In this document: positions 21,471-28,269 of the stretch, one piece after another | Layout: each line of letters opens with the position of its first letter | Numbering within the stretch: the first letter of the stretch is position 1 | Assembly: GCA_049274895.1 (NCBI GenBank) | Contig: JBASTM010000010.1 | Coordinates: 1-31,670 of the forward strand | Origin: JACQLN01 sp049274895 | GTDB taxonomy: Bacteria > Patescibacteriota > Minisyncoccia > JACQLN01 | Reading direction: 5' to 3' | DNA: 31,670 bases | Position numbers and translations under genes: made by a program | The notes under the pieces: generated by a model | What the model was told of the DNA's origin: nothing | What the model saw: the letters and a program-made list of their open reading frames with translations, nothing else | Databases searched by the model: none

Positions 21471-21476
21471 ATTGTA
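21471..21476 (-). promoter_or_regulatory. -10 of the adk operon promoter
   Basis: TACAAT on the minus strand, 12 nt before the ATG; -35 candidate TTAAGT at 17 nt. It predicts a 5' UTR of about 5 nt. The rest of 21477-21577 holds a TTGACA on the plus strand (at about 21522) without a matching -10. Confidence 0.45.
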
Positions 21477-21577
21477 ACACGCTTGACTGACCGACTTAAA
21501 CTTGACACAGACAAACCAAATATGACACGATTAAACAAGTACCTAAAACAACCACCCTTTAAGCAGGAGGAAGCAAG

Positions 21578-21946
21578 ATGAAAAAGCTGTTTTGCTGGGC
21601 GCTGGCAGTAGTGGTTCTGAACGTGCTCGTGCACCAGATGTGTGTGGCGATCTGGGGGCATGATGTGGCCGTTGCTGTCGCCCTCGCCGCCTTCGTCGCC
21701 TTCGCCACCGTCGCCACCACCGTCGCCGTCGTCGTCGCTTTCGCCAAAGAGGAGAACCTTCCTTACTGGCGGGTGATGGTGGTGGTCTTAGGCGAGGCCG
21801 GGGCGATTCTCGGCTGGATGCTGCTCTGGCCGCACTCACTACCACTCGCAGCCGGCACGCTTCTAGCCGGAGTCGGCGTCATGGCTCTGGCGGCCTTCGC
21901 GGGTGTTCCGGAGCCGGAGAACAAGACGGCTGCCGTCGAACAGTAG
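21578..21946 (+). CDS. Small Ala/Val-rich membrane protein, 122 residues
   Basis: Four hydrophobic segments: KKLFCWALAVVVLNVLV, VAVAVALAAFVAFATVATTV with AVVVAF, VMVVVLGEAGAILGWMLLW and AAGTLLAGVGVMALAAF, then a polar tail (PEPENKTAAVEQ). AGGAGG precedes the ATG by 8 nt. The DNA of the second helix is a run of GTCGCC-type triplets, so part of it may have grown by slippage. Codon use is GC-rich and unlike the flanking adk and uvrD genes. Two terminators follow. No family recognised. Confidence 0.65.
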   Translation: MKKLFCWALAVVVLNVLVHQMCVAIWGHDVAVAVALAAFVAFATVATTVAVVVAFAKEENLPYWRVMVVVLGEAGAILGWMLLWPHSLPLAAGTLLAGVGVMALAAFAGVPEPENKTAAVEQ

Positions 21947-21993
21947 CCGGTAGCTGTGCGTCTTGCCAGAGTTCCACACAGCGCCCCAACTCA

Positions 21994-22027
21994 CCACCCA
22001 GACGTCGGACGTCTGGGTGGATTTTTA
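21994..22027 (+). terminator. GACGTC palindrome copy 2 acting as terminator
   Basis: CCACCCAGACGTC, one G, GACGTCTGGGTGG, then ATTTTTAT. The core repeat is 21997-22017; flanking CCA/TGG extends the stem to 13 bp and a T-tract follows, so here the repeat forms a good intrinsic terminator for the 122-residue gene. Confidence 0.85.
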
Positions 22028-22067
22028 TCCCGCACCTTTTGTCTGAAAAAAGTGCGGGATTTTATTT
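22027..22067 (+). terminator. Second terminator after the 122-residue gene
   Basis: ATCCCGCAC and GTGCGGGAT form a perfect 9-bp stem, extended by CTTTT/AAAAA, and TTTTATTT follows. It is in tandem with the palindrome terminator. Confidence 0.8.
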
Positions 22068-22215
22068 GCGAGAAACGAAGGGCGGTCCTTCGTCTAAAAC
22101 TTTATGGCAACAAGAGCGCGTAAACTCCCAGACGTCGGACGTCTGGGTTTGTTGATAGCTAGATTCAAAGATGGTTAAATTCAAATATGCTTTCAAAAGA
22201 GTTTTCAAAACAACT
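22057..22215. pseudogene. Scar: phosphatase 3' end joined to helicase 5' end
   Basis: 22057-22108 is identical over 52 bp to 23094-23145, the 3' end and downstream of the PP2C gene. The next 14 or so bases diverge mainly at third codon positions and read, on the minus strand, RALVAIKF-stop against RTLIAIKF-stop in the intact gene. 22145-22215 is identical over 71 bp to 24106-24176, the promoter and first codons of uvrD, and then diverges, giving MLSKEFSKQLAENLKLDI-stop. Between the two halves stands GACGTC palindrome copy 3. The whole body of the phosphatase gene is missing. Confidence 0.85.
22127..22147. repeat. GACGTC palindrome, copy 3
   Basis: Arms CCCAGACGTC / GACGTCTGGG around G. It marks the junction inside the scar. 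The intact locus has the equivalent copy 5 at 24076-24098, slightly further from uvrD. Confidence 0.85.
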
Positions 22216-22232
22216 GGCTGAAAATCTTAAAC

Positions 22233-22260
22233 TTGACATATAAAAACATAGTGCTATACT
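22233..22260 (+). promoter_or_regulatory. Consensus promoter of the beta-barrel gene
   Basis: TTGACA (22233-22238), 16-nt spacer, TATACT (22255-22260). The leader is about 50 nt. Hexamers, spacer length and the GC before TATACT match the promoter of the 3.5-4.0 kb RNA. Confidence 0.88.
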
Positions 22261-22318
22261 TGTACAACTACCAAACGGTAGCGGTTCTTACCATCAAAAC
22301 CAACCCAAGGAGGTTGCT

Positions 22319-23002
22319 ATGAGGCAGTCGTGGCAGGACTACCGAGAAACCGCCGAGCGCGGCCCGATGGCAATTGCCGTCAAGGTCATTCTGGCGGTTT
22401 TCGTGCTTTCGTCCTTGATGGGCATGTCGGCCATCGCAGAAACATCCGTGGCTTACTACGTTGACAGCCGGTCGTTCAATAGTGCAACCGTGCAGGCGAG
22501 CACCGGCGGCCTCCCGCTCGGCATTTCGGCATGGGGCTTCGTCGACCTTCATGGCAACAAGAACAGCCGCGCTGACGCATCCAGGATGTTCGTTGAATCT
22601 CGGTTGATTCGCACAGTATGGCGCAATGCAAGCATGCATGTCGAGTACAACGACGCGCACGGCATTGGAAACAGCATGCTACGGTACGGCATAGCGTTCA
22701 ACCCCCGATTTGCGTTTCATACGCGTCCCGGCTGGTTGCTGGTGCGCTTCTCCCCGTACGAGACGGACGGCAGCGGCCAGCAGGTGACAATCGCATGGTC
22801 AGTTCCCCTCCTTACACGTGTTGCGCTCGGTGGTTTTTCCGACTGGAACATCCAGAGCCACGGGCGAAACAAATGGGTCATTGAGCCGGAAATCGCTTTC
22901 GGCCTGAACGAGCGGATCACACTCGTCATCGAGCCACGCTACAATGGGTTCCAGAAGGCAGAGCGGTTCGGAATGGCATTCGGCAGCAAGGTGCAGTTCT
23001 AG
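22319..23002 (+). CDS. Secreted protein resembling an outer-membrane beta-barrel
   Basis: 227 residues. A signal peptide spans residues 17-41 (MAIAVKVILAVFVLSSLMG then MSAIA before ETS, a signal peptidase I type AxA site). The mature part has no membrane helix. It shows alternating amphipathic strands with turns (SVAYYVDSRS, RMFVESRLIRT, SMHVEYNDAHG, GWLLVRFSPYE, QVTIAWSVPLL, WVIEPEIAFGLNERITLVIEPR) and ends with FGSKVQF, a terminal Phe as in BAM-inserted barrels. The start is fixed by AAGGAGG five bases before the ATG. Codon use is GC-rich and unlike the neighbours. It has its own promoter and a palindrome terminator. The family is not recognised with certainty; channel or porin-like barrels are the nearest impression. 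Confidence 0.6.
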   Translation: MRQSWQDYRETAERGPMAIAVKVILAVFVLSSLMGMSAIAETSVAYYVDSRSFNSATVQASTGGLPLGISAWGFVDLHGNKNSRADASRMFVESRLIRTVWRNASMHVEYNDAHGIGNSMLRYGIAFNPRFAFHTRPGWLLVRFSPYETDGSGQQVTIAWSVPLLTRVALGGFSDWNIQSHGRNKWVIEPEIAFGLNERITLVIEPRYNGFQKAERFGMAFGSKVQF

Positions 23003-23068
23003 AAACCGCAAGAGGAGTAACGGTTCCCCGCCCCGATGCGAAGCATCGCAGGCGAATTTTTATTCACC

Positions 23069-23100
23069 CCCCCCAGACGTCGGACGTCTGGGGGGATTTT
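23069..23100 (+). terminator. GACGTC palindrome copy 4 acting as terminator
   Basis: CCCCCCAGACGTC, G, GACGTCTGGGGGG, then ATTTTATTT. The core is 23072-23092. It terminates the beta-barrel gene and directly abuts the duplicated 52-bp block. Confidence 0.85.
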
Positions 23101-23130
23101 ATTTGCGAGAAACGAAGGGCGGTCCTTCGT

Positions 23131-24024
23131 CTAAAACTTTATGGCGATGAGGGTGCGTTCGCGGCCGAAATTGTTGGGGTCGTCAACGGATTTATGGCGG
23201 GTTATTTTTTTTAATTTTGATTTTAAGCCCCGGGGCCAGCTCAAAAAAAGTTTCACAAACTCGCCAAGTTTAAGATAGTTTCCAAAACCGTCGGTAAAAA
23301 GCAGCACTGCATCACCCTCGCCCGCCGTGAACTTGCCACAGTTAAGATACCTCTCGGCCTTCTGTTCGCCGGTGACCACGCCGTAGCCGATCAGCCGGCC
23401 GCGGGAGCCAACGCCGTTGCGGTAAGTTTTTCTGATTATTTTTTTACGGTCCTGTTCGAGTATTTTTAACCAATCGGGCGGCAAATTTTCCCTGATGATA
23501 TTCCAGTTATCTTTGGATTTGAACTTTAGCTGTCCGTCTTTCTTAAAATGAGCCACTCCAGAATCGCATATGGAAGCCCAGTAAACCGTATTTTTCTTGA
23601 CCACCACGAACGCCGCTGTGGCAGCAAACAAATCAAAATCACAGTAATTCAGCTTGTCTTTAAACCGGCCGCGAGCGCGATTGTATTTACCCACGGCGGT
23701 GTTGGCTTTGGCAAAAACTTTTTTAAGATCGGACAAGCCAAAACTGCCGTAAGTTTTCTCAATTTCTTTGACCACGGCTTCGCAAAATATCTTGGCCGCC
23801 GCGCCGGCGCCGGAAACTTTGGGATAAGCCCCGTCCGGACCAGTTTCCAAGGTAACTCCGTCAGCCACCGCGAAAATCGGATGATTTTTGGAAACGGCTA
23901 AAAAATCCTCTTGGGCGTGAATATGTTTGCTCCTGTTGCGCAACTCTATGCCGAAGCTGTTCAAAACGGCGAGCCCTCGCGTGAGCACGCGCGAGGTCGG
24001 TTCTATTATATGGAATATCTTCAT
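23131..24024 (-). CDS. PP2C-like protein phosphatase
   Basis: 297 residues from the ATG at 24024. Metal-binding motifs of the PPM family appear in order: QEDFLAVS (Asp40), FAVADGVT (Asp55-Gly56), ATAAFVVVKKNTVYWASICDSGVAHF, VLLFTDGFGNYL and DDPNN. It probably dephosphorylates Ser/Thr residues; no kinase is in the window. A longer frame to 24129 only adds translated palindrome and spacer. TACAAT lies 8 nt before the ATG, so leaderless. It is divergent from uvrD. Its 3' end is duplicated at 22057-22125. Confidence 0.8.
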   Translation of the reverse strand: MKIFHIIEPTSRVLTRGLAVLNSFGIELRNRSKHIHAQEDFLAVSKNHPIFAVADGVTLETGPDGAYPKVSGAGAAAKIFCEAVVKEIEKTYGSFGLSDLKKVFAKANTAVGKYNRARGRFKDKLNYCDFDLFAATAAFVVVKKNTVYWASICDSGVAHFKKDGQLKFKSKDNWNIIRENLPPDWLKILEQDRKKIIRKTYRNGVGSRGRLIGYGVVTGEQKAERYLNCGKFTAGEGDAVLLFTDGFGNYLKLGEFVKLFLSWPRGLKSKLKKITRHKSVDDPNNFGRERTLIAIKF

Positions 24025-24032
24025 ATTCGCGG

Positions 24033-24038
24033 ATTGTA
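24033..24038 (-). promoter_or_regulatory. -10 of a leaderless PP2C promoter
   Basis: TACAAT on the minus strand, 8 nt before the ATG at 24024; the -35 (TTTAAT) is weak. Confidence 0.45.
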
Positions 24039-24075
24039 ACAGAAATTCAAAAATGATTAAACGATCAATCAAAAA

Positions 24076-24098
24076 CCCCAGACGTCCGACGTCTGGGG
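24076..24098. repeat. GACGTC palindrome, copy 5
   Basis: CCCCAGACGTC, one C, GACGTCTGGGG: the reverse orientation of the other copies at the centre base. It lies between the divergent PP2C and uvrD promoters, where a terminator role is unlikely. Confidence 0.85.
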
Positions 24099-24112
24099 TT
24101 GATTTGGGTTTG

Positions 24113-24141
24113 TTGATAGCTAGATTCAAAGATGGTTAAAT
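24113..24141 (+). promoter_or_regulatory. uvrD promoter
   Basis: TTGATA (24113-24118), 17-nt spacer, TTAAAT (24136-24141), 6 nt before the ATG. It predicts a leaderless message. The same promoter is copied into the scar at 22152-22180. Confidence 0.55.
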
Positions 24142-24147
24142 TCAAAT

Positions 24148-26991
24148 ATGCTTTCAAAAGAGTTTTCAAAACAACTCAAGCTTTTAAACCCCGAACAAAA
24201 AATGGCGGTAGAGGCGATTGACGGTCCGGTGATGGTGGTGGCCGGGCCGGGCACCGGCAAAACGCAGATTTTAACTTTACGCATCGCCAATATCCTGCTT
24301 AAAACCGACGCCGAGCCCGAAAACATTTTGGCGCTGACTTTTACCGAGACCGCCGCCGCCAATATGCGCCGGCGGCTCACCGAGCTAATGGGTACAGCCG
24401 GCTACTACATCAACATCCACACCTTCCACGGCTTTTGCAACAAACTGATACACGAGTACCCGGAAAATTTTCCCAGAATAATCGGGAGTGCAGCTGTGAG
24501 CCCGGCTGATCAAATTGATATTATCAGAAAGATAATAGACGCCACCAAACTCAAGCACTTAAAACCCTTCGGCAGCAAATATTACTACGCGCCTGAAATC
24601 TTAAAAAGTATCCGCCAACTAAAAAATGAAGCATTGGATCCACAGCAATTCAAAAAGATAACCAGATCGCCCAAAGACCTGGAATTGGCTTTAATTTACC
24701 AAAAATATCAGTCTGAGCTGACCCGCCAAAAACATTACGATTTTGAAGATATGATTCTAGAAACCGTAACGGCCTTAAAACACAACCAGGTTTTCTTGCT
24801 GGACCTGCAGGAAAAATACCAATACATATTAGTGGACGAACACCAAGACACCAACGGCGCCCAGAATAAAGCTCTGGAACTTTTAGCCGGCTACGACGCC
24901 AAACCCAATTTGTTCGTGGTCGGCGACGACAAGCAAGCTATTTTCAGGTTTCAAGGCGCCAGTCTGGAAAACTTTCTTTATTTCAAAAACAAGTTTCCCA
25001 AGGTCAAACTGATCAGTTTGAAGCAAAATTACCGTTCACTCCAGCATATTCTGGATGCCGGGCACAGTCTGATAGAAAAAAACAAAGCCGTGTTGGCTTT
25101 AATTAAACTAAAAAGCCAAACCGATTCTCAAGGCCAGATCAAAGTTGCCGCCTTCGGCCAGCCCGAAGTTGAATATATATTTATATCGGAAAAAATCAGA
25201 GAATTGATCAAACAAAAAACGCCGCTAAGCGAAATCGCCATTTTATACCGAGAAAATAAAGACGCTCCGGCCCTAGCTGACTTTTTAAGCCGTCAAAACA
25301 TACCTTATGTGGTGGAATCGGACGAAAATATTTTGGACGATACAGAAATTAAAAAAATAAATACATTGCTTTCGGCCATAGCCAATTTTGGAAATGACGA
25401 ATATTTGATAAAAGCCCTGCACCTTGATTTTTTGGGAGTTGACCCCTTAACCATTTACAAATTGACAACTACCGGCTTATCAAGATCAGACCTTGATATA
25501 GTGAAAAAACTGGCTGGCTGGAAAAAATTAAGCTATCATTCCGCTTTCCCCAATTTCTTTGAAACCGTTATCAACGAATCTGGTTTTCTTAAAAATTTGC
25601 TGGCGCAATCCAATTATCATTATAAACTAAAAAAAATTAACACTCTTTTTAGTGAAATAAAGAAAAACGCCGCCAACAGCCCCGACTACAATTTATCAGA
25701 CTACTTAAACCAGCTCAAAATACTCAAGGAACACAACCTGCCCCTGCGCTCCCCCGCCGCTCTCTCAGCCGACGCCGTACGTTTGATGACCGCCCACAAA
25801 GCCAAAGGCCTGGAATTTGATTATGTGTTCATAACCGGCGCTTACAACGGCCACTGGGGCAATAAAAGGCATAGCCAACACTTTGAACTCCCGCTGGCGG
25901 CGCCAATCGTATCAAATGCAATGGATAAAAACGAAGACGAACGGCGGCTTTTTTACATGGCCTTAACTCGCGCCCGGAAAAACGTTTTTATAACCTACGC
26001 CCGGCTGTCCGCCGATGGTCGGGAACAAGTACCCAGCCAGTTTATCGGCGAAATCAAGCCGGAACTTAAAGAAGAAATTCCTGGCGCTTCGTATGAGGCC
26101 CAGCTGGCCCGCCGCGGATCCATATTGCTTTCACCCCCAAAACCAACGGCAGTGGCATCGGATGAAAAAGCCCTAGTGAGAGAAACATTCCTAAAACGCG
26201 GCCTCTCGCCCACTTCTTTGAATAACTACCTGGCCTGCCCCTGGCGGTTTTTTTACGTCAACCTGCTGCGGATTCCCAAAACCCAGAACCGCCACCAAAT
26301 CTACGGCACCGCCAAACACAACGCTCTTCAAAATTTTTTTGACACCAAACAAAAAAGCGGCCAGGCGGGGCACCAACTGCTCGTTAGCGAATTTGCCCGA
26401 AACCTAAAAAAGTATCCGTTGACTTCGGGAGATTATCAAACCTTGCATCAAAAAGGGCGTGGCAGCTTGGCGGCTTATTACAATTTTTATAAAAACTCCT
26501 GGAACTATAATACGCTAAATGAGTTTAAGATTTCCGGAATTGATTTTCCCATAGGCGGCAGACGAGCCATCCGGCTAACGGGCAAGCTGGATAAACTGGA
26601 ATTGTTGAATGGGTCAAAAGGGGGTAAAGGGGTTGTGGTGGTGGACTACAAAACCAAAGCGCCCGAGAGCCGCAACTGGATTTTAGGTAAAACCAAAAGC
26701 TCCACCGGCGATTATTTTAGGCAGTTGGTTTTTTATAAACTGCTGACCGATTCCCTGCCTAAAAAAAGGTTGGCGATGGAATCGGGCGTGATTGATTTTG
26801 TGGAGCCGGACGATAAGGGCAGATTCAAAAAAGAAAGTTTTGAAATTTCCGACGCCGATGTTAAAACGCTCAAGGAAACCATCGCCCGCGCCGCCGATGA
26901 AATCATAAACCTAAAATTTTGGGCCTCTCGCTGCGGCCAAAAAGACTGCGAATATTGCGCTCTGCGCGATTTGATGCCGGGTGTCTTTTAG
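24148..26991 (+). CDS. UvrD/PcrA-type helicase fused to a Cas4/AddB-like nuclease
   Basis: 947 residues. SF1A helicase motifs: Walker A GPGTGKT (33-39), LALTFTETAAANMRRRL, Walker B ILVDEHQDTN (near 228), VVGDDKQAIFRFQGA, LKQNYRS, MTAHKAKGLEFDYVFITG (near 546) and RRLFYMALTRARK (near 600). The last 260 residues form a PD-(D/E)XK nuclease: SLNNYLACPWRFFYV, LTGKLDKLEL and VVVDYKTK. Cys697 together with Cys929, Cys934 and Cys937 matches the four-cysteine iron-sulfur staple of AddB/Cas4-type nucleases. It probably works in double-strand break end processing in place of RecBCD/AddAB. ATG at 24148 has no Shine-Dalgarno. The stop overlaps the rpoD stop on the other strand by 4 bp. Confidence 0.92.
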   Translation: MLSKEFSKQLKLLNPEQKMAVEAIDGPVMVVAGPGTGKTQILTLRIANILLKTDAEPENILALTFTETAAANMRRRLTELMGTAGYYINIHTFHGFCNKLIHEYPENFPRIIGSAAVSPADQIDIIRKIIDATKLKHLKPFGSKYYYAPEILKSIRQLKNEALDPQQFKKITRSPKDLELALIYQKYQSELTRQKHYDFEDMILETVTALKHNQVFLLDLQEKYQYILVDEHQDTNGAQNKALELLAGYDAKPNLFVVGDDKQAIFRFQGASLENFLYFKNKFPKVKLISLKQNYRSLQHILDAGHSLIEKNKAVLALIKLKSQTDSQGQIKVAAFGQPEVEYIFISEKIRELIKQKTPLSEIAILYRENKDAPALADFLSRQNIPYVVESDENILDDTEIKKINTLLSAIANFGNDEYLIKALHLDFLGVDPLTIYKLTTTGLSRSDLDIVKKLAGWKKLSYHSAFPNFFETVINESGFLKNLLAQSNYHYKLKKINTLFSEIKKNAANSPDYNLSDYLNQLKILKEHNLPLRSPAALSADAVRLMTAHKAKGLEFDYVFITGAYNGHWGNKRHSQHFELPLAAPIVSNAMDKNEDERRLFYMALTRARKNVFITYARLSADGREQVPSQFIGEIKPELKEEIPGASYEAQLARRGSILLSPPKPTAVASDEKALVRETFLKRGLSPTSLNNYLACPWRFFYVNLLRIPKTQNRHQIYGTAKHNALQNFFDTKQKSGQAGHQLLVSEFARNLKKYPLTSGDYQTLHQKGRGSLAAYYNFYKNSWNYNTLNEFKISGIDFPIGGRRAIRLTGKLDKLELLNGSKGGKGVVVVDYKTKAPESRNWILGKTKSSTGDYFRQLVFYKLLTDSLPKKRLAMESGVIDFVEPDDKGRFKKESFEISDADVKTLKETIARAADEIINLKFWASRCGQKDCEYCALRDLMPGVF

Positions 26992-28172
26992 TACTCTCTC
27001 AATTTATGTATCCTCTCGTGCAGGCGGATTTTTTCCAGGGCTTTGGCTTCTATCTGCCGGATGCGTTCGCGGGTAACGCCAAACTCTTTGCCCACCTCTT
27101 CCAGAGTATGGGTGGCTCCATCCTCCAAACCAAAACGCATCTGTAAAATCTTCTGCTCGCGGGGTGAAAGATCGGTGATAATATTTTTGATCTGATCGCG
27201 CAATAGTTGATGCGCCGCCACCTGCGAAGGCAGTAAAGTTTTTTCGTCTTCAATCAGCTCGCCTAAAGTGCTGTCCTCGTCGCTGTCGCCCACCGGCGAT
27301 TCCAGCGATACGGCTTCCTGGGTTATTTTTTGGATGTGCCGCACCTTGGTAACGTCAATATCCATTTCTTGGGCGATCTCTTCGGCCAAGGGCTCGCGGC
27401 CCAAATCCTGCAGCAGCCGGCGCTTGACTTGGGTATATTTGGAAATGGTTTCCACCATATGCACCGGAATACGAATAGTGCGGGCTTGATCGGCCAGCGC
27501 CCGCGTAACCGCTTGTCTGATCCACCAAGTAGCGTAGGTGGAAAATTTATAGCCCTTGCGGTAATCAAACTTTTCCACGGCCTTGGTAAGGCCGATGTTG
27601 CCTTCCTGGATCAAATCCAAAAGAGTTAAATGTGAACTCCGCCCCACGTATTTTTTGGCAATGGAAACCACCAAGCGCAAATTGGCTTGAGTTAACTTTT
27701 GGCGGGCGTCTTCGTCGTTTTTTTCTATGCGCTTGGCCAGTTCCACTTCTTCCGGACCGCGCAACAGCGGCACCCGGCCGATTTCGCGCAAGTAAATCTG
27801 CACGGAATCGTAGGCCGGACCGGCCGGAATGCCAGTCTCGCTTTTTTTGAGCCGCTCCGTACCCGGGGGCGAGAGCGTCAAACGTTCCTGGGCGCCGATA
27901 ACTTTTATGTTTAAGGCCTCCAAGCGCCGGTATAAATGCTCCAAACCGGAAATGTCTTCTTCTATATTGGGAAATGTCTGGATTATTTCGGATTCGGTCA
28001 CAAAACCGCGGCCGCGGCCGCGCCGCACCAAGTCGGCCAATTTTTCTTCGGTGACAATGGGGGCTTTGGTTCTTTTTTTATACTTACCTCTGGCCGATTT
28101 ACGTTTCTTGTAAAATTTTCTGGCTTTAACTTTCTGGCGAGAACGTTTGGATTTATTTTTGTTTTTTGCCAT
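26988..28172 (-). CDS. rpoD: Primary sigma factor RpoD
   Basis: 394 residues. Region 1.2 (DSVQIYLREIGRVPLLRGPEEVELAKRIE), region 2 (LRLVVSIAKKYVGRSSHLTLLDLIQEGNIGLTKAVEKFDY, then YKFSTYATWWIRQAVTRALADQART with the -10 recognition helix), region 3 (PVHMVETISKYTQVKRRLLQDLGREP) and region 4 (LSPREQKILQMRFGLEDGATHTLEEVGKEFGVTRERIRQIEAKALEKIR) are all complete. Instead of region 1.1 there is a very basic start of about 40 residues. It follows dnaG, as in the macromolecular synthesis operon. Convergent with uvrD. Confidence 0.97.
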   Translation of the reverse strand: MAKNKNKSKRSRQKVKARKFYKKRKSARGKYKKRTKAPIVTEEKLADLVRRGRGRGFVTESEIIQTFPNIEEDISGLEHLYRRLEALNIKVIGAQERLTLSPPGTERLKKSETGIPAGPAYDSVQIYLREIGRVPLLRGPEEVELAKRIEKNDEDARQKLTQANLRLVVSIAKKYVGRSSHLTLLDLIQEGNIGLTKAVEKFDYRKGYKFSTYATWWIRQAVTRALADQARTIRIPVHMVETISKYTQVKRRLLQDLGREPLAEEIAQEMDIDVTKVRHIQKITQEAVSLESPVGDSDEDSTLGELIEDEKTLLPSQVAAHQLLRDQIKNIITDLSPREQKILQMRFGLEDGATHTLEEVGKEFGVTRERIRQIEAKALEKIRLHERIHKLREY

Positions 28173-28178
28173 ATTTGT

Positions 28179-28200
28179 CTAAATTTGTTTACAAATTTAG
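28179..28200. repeat. 22-bp perfect inverted repeat before rpoD
   Basis: CTAAATTTGT, TT, ACAAATTTAG, placed 6 nt upstream of the rpoD ATG on the minus strand. It would cover any promoter or ribosome-entry region, so it may be an operator or an mRNA hairpin at the start. Confidence 0.6.
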
Positions 28201-28214
28201 CTACAAACATGAGC

Positions 28215-28254
28215 ATCCGCCGAAGCCCCGAACTAACCGAGGGGCGAAGGCGGA
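28215..28254. repeat. GC-rich palindrome between dnaG and rpoD
   Basis: TCCGCCGAAGCCCC and GGGGCGAAGGCGGA pair with a small GA/GAA internal loop around 12 nt. It resembles a terminator stem without T-tract, or another intergenic palindromic repeat. It could lower dnaG read-through into rpoD. Confidence 0.65.
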
Positions 28255-28269
28255 CATCATATCTTATAG

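Noticed and set aside
21543..21845. Arg-rich 100-codon frame antisense to the 122-residue gene
   Set aside because: It is the shadow of GTCGCC-type triplets, with no ribosome-binding site, whereas the plus strand has AGGAGG, membrane helices and terminators.
24025..24129. N-terminal extension of the PP2C protein
   Set aside because: It translates the GACGTC palindrome and promoter spacer; the ATG at 24024 begins the conserved part and has a -10 box at leaderless distance.
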